64,000 bases of DNA from Ciona intestinalis. Lineage: Eukaryota; Chordata; Ascidiacea; Phlebobranchia; Cionidae. The stretch is taken from the NCBI RefSeq assembly GCF_000224145.3, contig NC_020174.2, forward strand, positions 2,597,047 to 2,661,046, in the 5' to 3' direction. The notes under the pieces were generated by a model. It was given only the letters and a program-made list of their open reading frames with translations, was not told the DNA's origin and ran no database searches. The position numbers were made by a program, and so were the translations under genes. Shown piece by piece: positions 1-13,132 of the stretch. The first letter of the stretch is position 1. Each line of letters begins with the position of its first letter.

Positions 1-43
1 AAAAGCAAATCTTTTGGTTATGTTTGGTGTAATCATCTAGTCG

Positions 44-3000
44 TTAAATAAGTCCAATCTCCATCATATTTGACTTTGTTATGACATCAGCTACTGCATC
101 AAATACAACCTAAACATTAAGTACTAATTAATAAATATAAATATTAAATATTGAATATTAATAATAACTTTATTTGTTTCTTTAATTATGGTAAAGAAGA
201 TTTAGAATTGTTTTAAACGAAAAGACAGAATAAAGGGGCAAAATAACAGTTGTTACACGCTTACAGTTAAAAAAATATTTACATTTGAATGGAAAAACAT
301 AAAAAAGTGTTCCCTACACCCAGCAGACAATTAACGAGCCATTTATGTTTTAATTAGTTTCAAGTTAAACTTCCAATAGAAACAAAAGTGTGCGTAAACA
401 CACAACCCGTACAGACTGGTACAGTGGGGAATGTACCACCTTATATAAGAATAATGTACCAGTTGATAAAGAGGTGCTTTAGCTTTATATTTATATATTT
501 TGCATTTTTTAAATACTATTAGACCAGTGAATGTTGATTTGATTATAACTTCGTACCTCTATGTTTCTTGTGTCCGTCGCACATGTGAAGTGGCAGTAGA
601 TTTCTTTAGTGTCCGGGTGAATGTTTAGGTCTTCGAACTGATGTCGTATATAAACAGATGCTTCAGCGTAGGTGTTTTTTCCTAAACAAAATATTTTGGT
701 GTTATTTCAATGGTATTTCATTTTGTAAGGATTATATACCACTGTACAGTTGTTATTTTAGATGTTGACTTTTTATGCTTTCTTATAGGAAACTGCGTTT
801 TTTTATTCTTTAAATGTTGGGCTTGGGATTTTAGGTGTTTCTGAAAGGAATCATAGAAGGCCAACATCTTATATATCAACTTGTACTAACTATTCCCATT
901 CCAGTATCTTATGCCCAAATCAAATCAGTATCTTATGCTTAAGTTAGGGGTTAATATACTGTGAGATAAATGGTATAGTGCTTTTGGACCTACATCTTAT
1001 AGAAGACTTAAGTGACAACATATAAAATCAATTTTCCAGAATGGAAATGTTTGAAATATAGTAGTTTCTGTGTAATGGGCCAAACAGACATAGTTGAAAA
1101 TAAAGAAAGTGTTGTATTTTCTTTGCATTGTAAAGTTTAGATTGAAAAAAAATGGTGTGATCCCAAAATAATGATACAAACTATATTTGTGTAAAAAACT
1201 CTTTTCTATTTTTTAAATTCGTTTTAACTATTTTTATAGTTTGTTATAAATACCTGTATAGTCAGGAAAACATACAGTCAGGGGCGAATTGAGAATTTTC
1301 TGCTGGAACAAATCTTTTTTATTAAGGAAGAGAATCATTGCAGTTTTTGAAAACCAGGAATTGTTGCAGATGGAGTCGAATAGAACCATTGACTCGTGCA
1401 TTCGATTCATTTGATCATCTTCTAATAGCACCTGTGGTAATAGTATGTGTAATAGGTAAGGGGAATGTAAGATGTTTTTTTCCTATTTTTTTAATCCCAT
1501 TTGGTAGTAAAACAGAATATTTACAGAATTATATAATAACAGCCAACCGTATCCTCATGCATAGTTTAAGCAATTTTGCCCATTTCAGTGCTTGTTTTAC
1601 TATTGTTACTGAGACAGGCTAGACAGCTTGTAGTTTAGTATAATTGTATTTGTTTATTTTTAGGTGTAAATATTAGCTGTAGTTCCCAGTTATTGGATTA
1701 ATTTGGGGGGTTTATTTTGCAATGTATTGTTTACTTGTGACCCCTTTTAATCTTCTCTTTTCCATAGCCCTTCATGGTTAAAAGTCTAATATATACAGTA
1801 CTTTTTGTAAAGTTGATATACTCTTGGGGGCCCTGCAGTTTGTTACACCCAGTTATGAAAAGTCCTGCTTTGTAGTTTTAAAATTTTGCAATGGGGGTGT
1901 TGAATTCTGAATCATTAAATTAGAAATATTTTGCTTAGGTAAAAATGTATAAATTAGGGTTTTTTATGTACCTGATCATAACCACTTAATGCAACAATAA
2001 ATATAATGGCAGTAACATCTTCAAAGCAATGAATCCATTTCTTTCTTTCCGTTCGTTGTCCCCCGACGTCCAACATTAAAAAGTTGATGTCTTTAAAAGT
2101 AAATCTAAAAAAAATAAAAAAAAATATTCACTTTAAGGATTATGGTTAAAACTGCTTATTTGATCATAGTTTTTTTTCTGATAAGTGCCTTTTATTTGGG
2201 TGACCAGATAGATTGGTTGTTTTCATTTTTGTTTGCTAAGAAGTATATTTAGAAAGTTTCAAAATTATTTTTGTCATGTAAAACAATTTCAAAATTGATC
2301 CAAAAACAATCTACAAACTTTTTAAAACTAAAATATAATGTAGGCAATGCATAGGTTTTCATAGCTTGTGCATTTGTTAAGGTGTCTTGCTTTAATCTGA
2401 TTATACATTCAGGTTTTAGTATTCCATGTAAACTCTTAAAACTTATTGGAAACTTTAATACTGTAAAAATTGAAAAAAAATTTTCACACATTATCCTGAT
2501 CATTTGAATGTTCTTTGTTTACTACTAAATGAGACAAAAAGATATTTTGAATGCTCTCATCTTCCCCCAGCATACTATACATTCTTTAAAATCAAACAAA
2601 TCTCAAATTTTTTGTATACTTTGTTTCTGATATTCCTGTTGTAGTCACTCGTGTCCTCAATATATCTTGCTCCGATGGGATGTAGTTTGGATCTAATATT
2701 GTGTCAAGGTTGTTAAGATAATATTCAGCTGAATCAATAAGGTGATACTNNNNNNNNNNNNNNNNNNNNNNNNNNNNNNNNNNNNNNNNNNNNNNNNNNN
2801 NNNNNNNNNNNNNNNNNNNNNNNNNNNNNNNNNNNNNNNNNNNNNNNNNNNNNNNNNNNNNNNNNNNNNNNTACTCATTTTTGACAACTATAAGTGTAAT
2901 TTTTGACAACTATAAGTGTATGTTTTAACAATGTCACCACAGATTTTAAAAAAAACTCTATCCTAGACTACAAAACTACAATTTGTAGCACACTAGAATG

Positions 3001-5908
3001 ACCTTATTTCGAAATTTTTTGAAAAAAAAACTGTTGTTCATATTTAATGGATGTAAATAGTTATTGTTAAAATTTGTAATTTTGTACACATTTTTCCCAA
3101 ATCCAAAAATAACACATAAAACAAAGTATTGCAAAACATTTTGTTGTTTTTTACTAAGTTAGTGTTAAGAACGCTTTAAAATTAGGGCAAAAAATAACCC
3201 AAGGTTAAAACTTACAACAAATATTTGTCTATTGGAATCCGGTAAAACGCATTTCATGTTTAATGTCTGACTGGTCCAGTTAGTATAGCTTATAAATTAT
3301 AAATAACCCCAGCGTGGCATAATTAAGTTTGACTCCCAAGTTTTCAACTCAGCAGTTTTGTGTATTTACTTTTGGTATAAACAGCCATGATTGTGTGTTT
3401 GTGTAACACAAACTGTGATGTATTTATACTCTATATATCAGGTTGTATTTTCACACTATATATCAAGTTGTACACTGTATCATATACGCATAGAAAAACA
3501 ATATATACTAGTAACCATTTAGTTTTGGTATAAACAACCATGGCTATGTATTTGTGCAATACAAAAAAAAGTATTTATACATCGTATATCTAGTTGTACA
3601 CTGTATCATACACGTTAAAAAAATATACATAAATAGTTTTGTGTGTAGGTATGGCTATTTATGTATTTGTGTAATACAAATCATCAAGTATTTCTACACT
3701 ATATTTCATAGTGTACACTCTATAATATATATGCATAAAAAATATATAGTGATTAGGTTTATTGTATTTATAGACTTAATTCTGGTTGTATTTCTACACT
3801 ATATTTTATGGTTGTATTTAATATATATATCTTATATTTCTGGTTGTATTTATGCACCTATATATCAGGTACTACACAGTATCATATTCACATAGAAAAT
3901 ATATATAGTGATTGGGTTGTATTTGTACACCATTTACTAAGTTGTATTTTGTACAATATTTAACATCACCCACTTGTATTCCACCATCTTGCCACAAGTT
4001 TTTTATACATTGTCCGATAGTTCCACCAATGTCTTCTGTGTTTGCTGCAGCAGCTGCTAGCAATTTGCCCGCATCGTTCTGTAATCAAAACATATTTTCA
4101 ATTTATTCCAAGAATTTGAAACTATTACACTCTTTTTTTGAACATATAATAATAGGAAAAGATGAGACACATTTTTATTTTATTTTTTTGTCCCATTCGG
4201 TAGTAAACAAAGAACACTCAATAAATTATAAACCTGTATCCTCACGACTCTCATAGACCGTTATTAATTGTTTAAAACACAGGATGTTTGGATTTTGGAT
4301 ATTACATGCTAAAGGTGTCTCATCTTTCCCCACAGTACTATCTATAATCATTTTTAAGATTATATTTGGGACAGGGACATAGTATTTAAAAAATTCTGTT
4401 GTTTAAAAAAATAGCCAGTAATATTATTTCTATTAGTGGGTAGCCACGCAATATGCTTCCAATGCAGACTAAACACGCATGTGTCATATTTTAAATATTT
4501 TATGTCGTACCTCTCTTTCTTTGTCTTCATATTGTATTCCTAACTTGTTCATAGCTACCACCATCGACAGCATGCATTGCAATACATTCCCAAACACAAT
4601 AGGTCTGTTGTAAATGTAATACACTTGTATTAATAATATAATAATAACTTTATTTGTCTCTTTGATAACGGTAGCGAAGATTTATAAATTATTTTAAACG
4701 AAAATAGAGGATATAGCGACAAAACAACAGTTGGTAAATCTGTTCTAATACACTAAGTATTAGGAAACCAATATAAGTATATTAGTTATGCTAATGAGTT
4801 GAATTGTGCCGTCCCTTGTGATTTGTTGTGAATATGACCTTGCACAAACAATTTATAAAATAGAATAGTGCGTGTCATTTGTTTAATTAGGAATTGCAGT
4901 AATTATTAAAGTATTCTTTTTTTGTAGGTAATTCTTTATAAATATATTGGCATTAAACTAATTTTTAATAAGTTTTTATATTGGGAAGTTTCCTAATTTG
5001 ATCATAAATTTGCGGTATCTTACCAGTAAAACAATCACATTTTTTAATTACACACAAGTGGACACAACAAACATTGATATTACTCGAACAATTAAAATTT
5101 CGGTATAAAAAATATGAATACCAAAATGTTAATTTAAAAAATATTTTTCACTTAGTCTTCTCCAACCTGAATTTATAAACTTCTTCTTCTGAAAATCCAT
5201 TTTTATGAATAATGACCATTTGTTTGACAATCGTACTTTTGCCTGATTCACCAGCCCCAAGTAGCAGGAGTTTGATTTGTTCCTGGAATGCCTATGGAGT
5301 GGTATAATAAATAAAAATCTGGAAATTACTCTTTTAGCATTTCTTTCCGTAATTTTTTCCTTAAATTTTTATGTCTATTTTATTTTTTTACTGGTGTTGG
5401 GGTAATGGGCCAAATCTGGGATGAATCTCAGGTCTCATAAGTCCTGACTCCTGACATGCATCTCCACATGGATTCAGTACCCCACTCATATAAAATAAAG
5501 TATAGTAGGTTAGAGGAAGATGGGACACTTTTCCATTCTATTTTATCAATACATTTGGTAGTACACAAAAAACATTCAAAAAATTATAAAACTGTATCCT
5601 CACGACTCCCATAGACCTTTGTTAATTGTTTAAACACGATCAGAATATTTTGTAAATATGTACTAAAGGTCTTTCCCCACCCTAATATATTGTCCCGTCT
5701 TCCCCCACCCTACTATATAGTCCCGTCTTCCCCCACCTACTATATAGTCCCGTCTTCCCCCACCTACATATGTATCAGTTTATATAAACCTCAAGATGTT
5801 TAGATATAACAGGTGAAAAGTTACCTTCGTTTCTGTTTTAATTTGCCTATCAATATCCCGGCTTATCTTCCCTGCTTCTGCATTGTCTTTGGACAAGCCA
5901 CATCCCAT
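44..5908 (-). CDS. Heterotrimeric G-protein alpha subunit, nine exons
   Basis: Membrane-bound GTPase that relays signals from G-protein-coupled receptors. Coding exons in transcript order: 5825-5908, 5167-5291, 4511-4604, 3974-4078, 2620 into the gap at 2750, 1972-2104, 1254-1431, 557-681, 44-109. Phases join cleanly. Visible motifs: MGCGLS start (Gly2 myristoylation and Cys3 palmitoylation sites), P-loop GAGESGKST, helical domain, switch [13 protein letters not shown], switch [13 protein letters not shown], guanine-binding NKKD and TCATDT. If the gap is true to size the protein is about 354 residues, the usual length. The C-terminus ends MMEIGLI, with Ile where Gi/Go proteins have the pertussis-toxin-modified Cys, as in Gz. 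The body is Gi-like; the exact subtype is uncertain and could be an ascidian-specific class. It is divergent to the gene on its right. Confidence 0.93.
158..420 (+). repeat. Interspersed repeat family R3, long copy
   Basis: About 260 bp beginning near ATAATAACTTTATTTGT and running through 'gaaaagacagaataaagggg', 'acagttgttacacgcttaca', 'cccagcagacaa' and 'aatagaaacaaaagtgtgcg'. The same order of segments recurs in about 17 places in the window in both orientations. It has no coding capacity and no clear long terminal inverted repeats. It lies in the last G-alpha intron. Class unknown; possibly a MITE or other short non-autonomous element. Confidence 0.7.
2750..2871. other. Assembly gap (122 N)
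   Basis: Run of 122 undetermined bases. It removes the 5' part of the fifth G-alpha exon. The visible part of that exon begins at the [10 protein letters not shown] segment, the end of the helical domain. By family alignment about 25 coding bases and the splice acceptor should lie inside the gap. Confidence 0.99.
3360..3960. repeat. Degenerate tandem repeat in a G-alpha intron
   Basis: Four diverged units of roughly 120-150 bp. Each has a 'ttttggtataaacaaccatg'-like start, 'tatttgtgtaatacaaa', one or two 'ctatatatcaggttgta' blocks, 'acactgtatcatatacgcat' and 'aaaatatatagtgatt'. The last partial unit comes to within a few bases of the exon at 3974, on its donor side. Non-coding; open frames across it are accidental. 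Confidence 0.7.
4148..4344. repeat. MITE family M copy
   Basis: Copy in the G-alpha intron between exons at 3974-4078 and 4511-4604. Left end diverged (aaaagatgagacac), right end 'gtgtctcatctttccccaca'. The family is described at 8621-8816. Confidence 0.7.
4636..4745 (+). repeat. Repeat family R3, truncated copy
   Basis: Only the first ~110 bp of the family is present, from 'ataataataactttatttg' to 'acaaaacaacagttggtaaa'. Confidence 0.65.
5502..5768. repeat. MITE family M copy with tandem right ends
   Basis: A full copy (5502-5690) whose right terminus, 'gtcccgtcttcccccaccta', is repeated about three more times with a period near 30 bp, up to 5766. It lies in G-alpha intron 1. Confidence 0.75.
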
Positions 5909-6783
5909 TTTCAACATCTGTGGCGGTTTTGTAACTTCTTACAGGACACAAAAAAAACTTTTATTTTTAATTAAAACAAGTGCGGCCCCATGCGCGAACA
6001 AAACCAACTGAACGAGCTGTTTCCTATTGCTCCGAATCGGGTCCAAATAATTGCACAGATAATACAAATGTATACAGTTCTTAGCGCTGAAATAAAAACA
6101 CGTTTTCCGTTTTAAATACGAGATCAATATTCGGTAGAATGAACAAACGGAATGATATTTGAAAATTATTTCGTCCTTTGTTCAGCCAGGTCGAGATGAA
6201 ACAAACATATATCGATTTTACAATTATACCTGATTCGTGAGTAAACACATTAGCAGTGCCACTTTTCATCACTTAATGCGTGTACAGTGTTTTTAATACC
6301 TCTATGATACAGTAGTTATAAACAATAAAAAGGAAATACATTGTTATCGATGCAAATTTCCGTTGTCGCGTACTAGCTCTGCGTAATTACACCACGTATT
6401 AAAACACTTTAAACGCACATGCCATGCATTATATTTGATTAAATAATCTCGTGGGTTTAAAATATGTCACTTAGCTATTTAAAGTTTAGTAAAGTGAGGT
6501 AAGATGAGACACGTTTTTATTGTCTTTTTCTCCATCCTCTTGGTGCAAAACTGTGCTAGAGGTATTTCATCTTTCCCCACACACGATACTCAACCGTTTA
6601 AACAAACTTAGTATCTGCCTAAAATCAAGTGTCCACTGCTGCGGCTCTAAGCGACCTGAATCAATATTTCAAATAAGTTAACAGCGGGCTGGTATATTGA
6701 ATTTACGCTCGCTCTGTGTCTGACGTTCGCCCATATACACTGAGTTAGTAATGCGGTTCGTAAATTGATCTTCTGTATCCCAG
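5909..6783. other. Divergent intergenic region, G-alpha / WDR46 side
   Basis: About 875 bp between the G-alpha start codon (minus strand) and the first recognisable WDR46 exon (plus strand). It should hold the G-alpha promoter. A truncated MITE family M copy lies at about 6490-6590. I see no plus-strand exon that could encode the missing WDR46 N-terminus, and no other gene. Confidence 0.6.
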
Positions 6784-9700
6784 GTGGCTACACACGGAGA
6801 ATATGTTTGCTGTTGCCCAGCGCAAATGGCTTTACATATACGATAACCAAGGCATCGAAATACACTGTATGAAGAGATTAAACGACACTCTACGTTTAGA
6901 CTTTCTTCCGTACCATTTCTTACTTACAACAACGGTGAGTCACACAGGAAGGCACTATACAAGCAGCTGTACCTAACACCTTACCAAGCTTGTGTATATA
7001 CTGTACAACCGTCCTAGCATCCTGGTAAATTCTCGCAACTGCGTAAAGTTTGCCAGAATCTGTGTTTATACACAATGTATAAGGACTTTCGTTTCGTTGC
7101 TAACTCCCTTCTCTTGGTTGTATTATTTTACCTGATCTTCGTTACTGTAAGTGATAAATAACCAATTATGCTGTTTTAAGTTACCACTGCGCCTGGGGTA
7201 TTCTAATCTGTTTTGCTCGTTAGAACCGGCATGGGTATCTACAATACACTGACATTTCGACTGGAAATATTGTTTCAACAATCAATACGAAGGGTGGCCG
7301 ACTGAACGTTATGTGCCACAATCCACACAACGCAGTTGTACTGCTGGGTAAGCGACAATAATCCAATTTACTCATAAGAATTTCACTGAGTTTTAAATGG
7401 CTTAAATTATTACACGCTTTCCCGCAGAGCTTACAAAACTCGAGAGAGAAAAGGTTATGAATAATTTAAACCAAGCCAAACGCAAAAAGCAACAGCGAAT
7501 TTATCGCCTTTCAATCAATGTTTTTTTAATTTATGAAATATCTTATTTTCTAGGTCACCATAATGGTTCTATATCTATGTGGAGTCCAAACCAAAAGGAA
7601 CCATTAGTTCGAATGTTGTGCCATAAAACTGCTATACGGTCAATGGCAGTAGAAAAGCGTGGAAAGTAATTAATATTTATGCTTATGTGGTAACTTGTAA
7701 GCGGGCACGAGGTGATGAAACTGAACATCCGTGTTATAACGAATGTCGTTGGCCCGCCACGCGATTTCATCCAATAATATCTCATTTTTATTAAAAAAAA
7801 ACGTTTAGACCGCAAAATAACGCTAAAAAGAACGCTTAAGTATTCTTAACACGTAGTCCAACAAATACTTGGTTATTAAAACGCCATATTACATATCATG
7901 TACACACCCTACTTATGTTTTTGTTGATAGTTGCCTAGTCCTTAACATAATGTCAGTTATTTTCTTCGAATTGTTAAAGCACGACTGGTTTACAGAACAT
8001 AGTACGCATAAACACATCTTCGCGTTTATTGTGAATTTATTACACCTCCCAACCATTTGTTCAAGTACATGTAAAACTATCGCAAATTTGGGTAAACGCA
8101 AAAAAGACTGCATACTGTATTTAATATCAAGACAGATTAAAATCTATTAATAGCACCTTACGAACGTGCGGTCTGTATACCGTCATAATTCCCATTATTA
8201 CGTCATAGTATTCATCGAGGGTAACAAAAGCGACGAAACCGAAAAATTATTTGTTGCGAAATTCACATGTACATGTTTAAACACATATTTTAAAGATCTT
8301 TATATATTTTAAAACTTCTTTTATATTTATATATGCGTTTGTAGTAGGGTGGGGTAAGATGGGACGTATTGCATTCTCCTTTATCGTCCCGTTTGGTAGT
8401 AAACTAAGAATATTAACATATTTATATACCCACATGGCCACATCCCTACGACTCTAAACGAGTGTTGTTAATTGTTTCTTCATCAGGAAATATGGGATTT
8501 TGGTACTAATCCCATCTTACCCCACAGTACTATACTTAATCTAAATTCCAAACATATAACTTAACCACATCAATCAAAGTACTTATGGGCCACGGCCAGG
8601 CATTGTGCCTTATACAATATATAGTAGCGTGGGGAAAGATAGGACACCTTTAGTACACAATATCCAAATATCCTGATCGTGTTTTAAACAATTCTCAACG
8701 CTCTATAGGAGTCGTGAGGATCCGGTTTTATTATTTTTTTAATTTTCTTCATTTACTACCAAATGGTACGAGAAAATAGAATAAAAAAATATCCCATCTT
8801 CCCCCACCCTACTATATGCACAATATATTGAACATTAAAGATTATCAGACCTTACACAATATATGCATAATATAGTGGACATTCAAAATTATTTGGCTGT
8901 TTGATGAATTACTGTACCGTGTAGTAATGAATACACTGTATGCCGTGAAAACTATCCATTTACAAATTCCAGCTACTTAGCTACAGCTGGGCAAGACCGT
9001 AAAATGAAGATCTTCGACCTACGCATGTATAAGCCACTTCACTCCTACCAACTTTCAACAGGACCTTCCAACTTATGTTTCAGCCAACGTAACCTGTTGG
9101 CAGCCACTTCTAATAACGTTGTTGAAATCTACAACGATCCTTGCATACAGGTATAGCTTTTGATTTATTACAATACCAATATATATATCCATCAAGCTTT
9201 CGCTGAAGGTGTAATCATTGCTTTTCAAAAATAACTATAATAATCTTGACGGAATACAATATTTCCAATACAAACAGTCATACCTCTTGCCTGCAGAAAG
9301 AGTATCACAAAAACCGTCGCTAATTCGAACCAGCCACGCCAGATATTAATATTCAAACAACTTTGTTACTGCATAATAATTAAACCTGCTATAATATTCT
9401 TTCGAGCCTTAGTACTAGTTTATAAAGTACATAATCCTTACCACACAACCTGCTACGGCTTATGACCAGATAACCAAAGGATAAACACACTCTCATGTAG
9501 ATATCCGTGTAAACACTGGTCTTGTTATGTTTGCTACAATCGTGTTTATACACCATACTAACTAAACCAACACATAGGCAGCTAAACATGCGAGCATATG
9601 GTATCTAATGCGATTTCCGTTACAAAGATAGTATTACTGCAACTATTATCAAGCAAATAGCTCACTTTCAACTTATTATTTATTTAAATTCTCTATTATT

Positions 9701-12700
9701 GACTCACAACATCGTGTGCATGCCAATTCGTCCGCACACAGCCTACCCTTAAATTATAATTGAAGAGACACGTCACAGCCTACCAGGCTTATCGTTTCCG
9801 CTATAGATCGGCTGTAGCACGACCCTCGCAGCAGAATGTAGACTTAAATAATACCTTCATATCACCGACCGCACGTCTTGCATTCACTAATATACGTCAT
9901 TAAAATGTCGCAATCCGTTTTGCATGCTGGTCCATAGTACAATAGGAACATGCAGGAAGGCGTATGCGCACAGCACAACTAAGAATCCTGCGTCGTCATA
10001 TTACTGCTATAGCCTATCTATACCATGCACATCCAACTAACAGGATGTTTGTTCTTTCTCGCTTGCGTCATTCTTCTTAAATCACCGAGTAAAATCTTTT
10101 CCGCTTAACCTAATACGGGATAGTCATGTGTCTATACCAGCAATGATGGATTACAAGATTAACGGCTTCTGATTTTCCCTCTATATTAAAGGTCTATATC
10201 CTACAACCATGTTACCCCATTCATGTTTTATTCAATAACTTTGAACGATAGTTCACGCTGTGAAATCGTGACGTCATACCGCGCCTAAAACGACTGTAGT
10301 CACGTGGTGACTAGTAAGCTATTGTTAGCGAAACGTAAATATATCATGTGTTTAGTCTGAAGTCATTTTTCCGAAATTTTCTGGCAACGCTTGTTTTGCG
10401 GAAACATTATTTTGAAATTCTCAACACTTCCTCATGCATAGGGGGGGGGTTTTCAAACCTTTTCTTAGCTCTTACTTCAATAACCCTGCCTTAACGGAAC
10501 TGGGATTCACACAAGCTAAATTAAAGCGACCAAACTAGTTCGTTTTAAATTTAATATATTTCTAATGACATATATCTCGCTCGAAACGTGTCTTGTGGAC
10601 TTATTTCTGCAGACAAGATATTTTAGTTTAGTTCGAATCTGCGTCAGTACTTTAAATGGAATATAATGATCCATATATGTATTTGAATATATATAGCATG
10701 GTTGAAACAACAGAAAAGCTTTTCTTTAAAATTGGAAATGATTCATTGATTTAAAGTAATTTTCAAACGCTGAAAACCAATCCCCACAAAGTCACACATG
10801 TGGTAATTCGTAAGCGAAGTCTATGAAATAGAACACCAGTGTTATAACTTCTGAGGTTGCCTCGCCACGCAAGAATTAGTAAGGGAAATTTACTCTGTCT
10901 ATTCTGCCCTTCGTATACTTAAACGAATAATTGAATGTAACTGATTTATCCTTTCGTCGCGTGGCAACGACAGTAGTTACCTTACCACGCCAGCTTACGA
11001 GTTACCACGGTCCATGTGGGTAACTTTGTGTTTTTTTGGGGATTTTTCATTTGTTACAAGTTTATATATAGGTCCAGGAACGTCCCTATTTAGTGCATAA
11101 GATGAAGCTGCCAGCCGAAGACATCGCGTTTTGTCCGTATGAAGATGTTTTGGGAGTTGGAGCAGCTGACGGATTCGTGAGCTTACTAGTACCAGGTATT
11201 TATATTTGTATCTATACGTGGGTGAATTGGCAGGTCATGAGGCGTAAGGTTTAAATAAAAGTTGGCACATTACCCCGACACCTGGGGTGCTACAACCTCT
11301 TTTATAATGACCACTAATTTAGAGCAATGTATGTTCAATGTCTTGAACAGTATCAGTATCGAGCATTGGACCAGGTGGGGTAGTAGGGGTACCCTTGTCT
11401 GACAATATACCACACGTCTGACTGTCATAATTCGATCCGTAACCGCAAATTCAGTCTTATGTATTGCTGGGTTACAGCAATAAAAGGCCAAGAAACATTG
11501 ATTTTACGCCAGAATTCGCCCATTAAACATACGGCCCGCCTCTGACAGTCTTTTACCTTTCTCGGTTGGTTCCATACACTAACGTACTTTACCAAGCGCC
11601 AACACTCAAGTACTAATGAAATAAGCCAAATCGACAGCGCGCATGAGGTGTGCGACACAACCTGCTTAACACGTCATTTATTCCCAAGGTGCTGGGGAAC
11701 CGAACTATGACGCTTTTGAGGCAAATCCGAACCGAAGTAAGCAACAGCGAAGAGAGTGGGAAGTGAAAGCTTTACTCGAGAAAATACAACCGGAAATGAT
11801 CTCACTTGATCCATTCATGCTTTCAAAAGTTGATCACGTGACTGCCGAGAGGTTACGAAAGGACAGGGAGGAGATATTGGTTGGTTTATAGGATTTTTAT
11901 GTTGTATTAAATAATGGTATATAGTGGTGGGAGATTGGACACCTTTTAACTCAACTTCCTCGTCCCATTTAGTAGTAAACAAAGAATCTCCAGTCAGGAT
12001 ATTTTGTGCTAAAGGTGACCCATTTTCTCCCACCCTACTATTATATATTTATACCATTTTTTGTTTAGGCGTAGGTAAAAAAATGGAGTTTAAATATGTA
12101 CAGTGCGACCTGAATAACATTGAGTGCGTTCAGTCAATATTTCCCACTTTATACACCAACATATGGGAGTTCCACATAAATAATTAATATTTTCAACAAG
12201 TGTTCACGCAACGCGATATATCGTTATGTTATCCACAATCTGCTGTGTCTGCAATTTTCATCGATGTTAATCTAATTTTAGAGCGAGCTGAGCGATCTCT
12301 TATGACCTCGGCGCGATTTTTTTATTTTTAAAAATCCAAAGAAACTTCTATTTTGTATATATAGTTCTCATATAACAGCTTGCTTGCAAAAATTCTAAGT
12401 TTTTTCTCTGCCCTGCTGGATATTTTTAGTTGCTGATTTTCTACGTGCACATAAATGTTAATCCTATACCTGAGCCTTTTCCGCGCATTTCGTTACGTTT
12501 AAATATGACTAACTAGTTTTTGTCTACTTATATTTTAAGTCGATGACTAAACGAGTAAACGATATAACCTTTCTCTGCACCCGTCTTCCGTGACAAATTT
12601 TATTTTCGAGACGATTTTCAAATATTATATGGTTGATGGTTCTTATATATCCGTTTGCGCTTGCTCATTTTTTGTGCATATTTTTCTGAAACTTTCTGAA

Positions 12701-13063
12701 ATTTGTTTATAAGTTTATGGTAATTAGTGAAAGTTTCGCGAAACACCTAATCCATGTTACGCACAGTTTAATAAACCATGATATAACTCATTCTCCGTGC
12801 AGGGTTACGTGCCAGACAAGCCTGCATTTGCACCCCGCCATAAGAAGAAGGGCCGCAGCAAATCTGGTCACGTTGAGAAGCGTAAGAAGAAAGTAAAAGG
12901 TGAAAAACTCCGAAACCATATTCGTGATGAGATGAAAACGAAACGCGAGATGCTGAAAAAAGACGAGCGTAAAGCTGGGAGACTTCCCCATACAGTGACC
13001 ACTGATGGCTCACAAGTTGAACCCGCGATAATGAAAAGCGCTCTCGATCGGTTTAAGAAGTGA
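6784..13063 (+). CDS. WDR46: WDR46 (BING4-like) WD-repeat nucleolar protein, 5'-incomplete
   Basis: Conserved nucleolar scaffold of the small-subunit processome, needed for 18S rRNA maturation (family knowledge). Exons: 6784-6934, 7224-7347, 7554-7665, 8973-9150, 11072-11195, 11689-11879, 12803-13063; all join in frame, giving 379 residues and a TGA stop. Recognisable stretches: [63 protein letters not shown], then the BING4CT domain with [20 protein letters not shown] and a Lys/Arg-rich tail ending SALDRFKK. Human WDR46 has roughly 230 more residues before this point. The first exon here starts at an acceptor (ATCCCAG) in mid-domain, so upstream exons must exist elsewhere or were lost from the assembly. 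Polyadenylation signal at 13127. Confidence 0.93.
8342..8534. repeat. MITE family M copy in WDR46 intron 3
   Basis: Starts 'tagtagggtggggtaagatg' and ends 'ccccacagtacta'. One of two copies about 90 bp apart in this intron. Confidence 0.8.
8621..8816. repeat. MITE family M, reference copy
   Basis: About 190-200 bp. Terminal inverted repeats of ~30 bp: left consensus TAGTAGGGTGGGGGAAGATG continuing GGACACCTTT, right its reverse complement ending CCCACCCTACTA. Between them lie conserved internal blocks (aatatccaaatatcctgatc, gtgttttaaacaattaacaa, gaatgttctttgtttactac). Non-coding. About 17 copies in both orientations sit in introns and intergenic DNA of this window. A filled/empty site comparison at 22004 shows insertion at TA. 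This is a non-autonomous DNA-transposon type element; a published Ciona MITE (Cimi-1) is a candidate name I cannot confirm. Confidence 0.85.
9151..11071. other. Long WDR46 intron 4
   Basis: 1.9-kb intron, longest of the gene. Fragments of the SINE 3' body are present near 10800-11020 ('gtggtaattcgtaagc', 'ccacgccagcttacgagtta'). Otherwise I see no gene or clear element. Confidence 0.6.
11921..12041. repeat. MITE family M, internally deleted copy
   Basis: Only ~120 bp: both ends are present ('tagtggtgggagattggaca' and 'tctcccaccctacta') but much of the middle is missing. It lies just after WDR46 exon 6. Confidence 0.75.
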
Positions 13064-13126
13064 CACACCCCTTTTGTTTTTCTAGGAAAATCAGCGCAAT
13101 CGTGGTGACGACCGTTTTTTGCTTTA

Positions 13127-13132
13127 AATAAA
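13127..13132 (+). terminator. WDR46 polyadenylation signal AATAAA
   Basis: Canonical AATAAA 64 bases after the WDR46 stop codon, the first good match downstream. Confidence 0.75.

Noticed and set aside
3872..4256. Open frames on both strands around the fourth G-alpha exon
   Set aside because: Only the 3974-4078 minus-strand part is real exon; the rest is intron read-through, and the plus-strand frame is its shadow.
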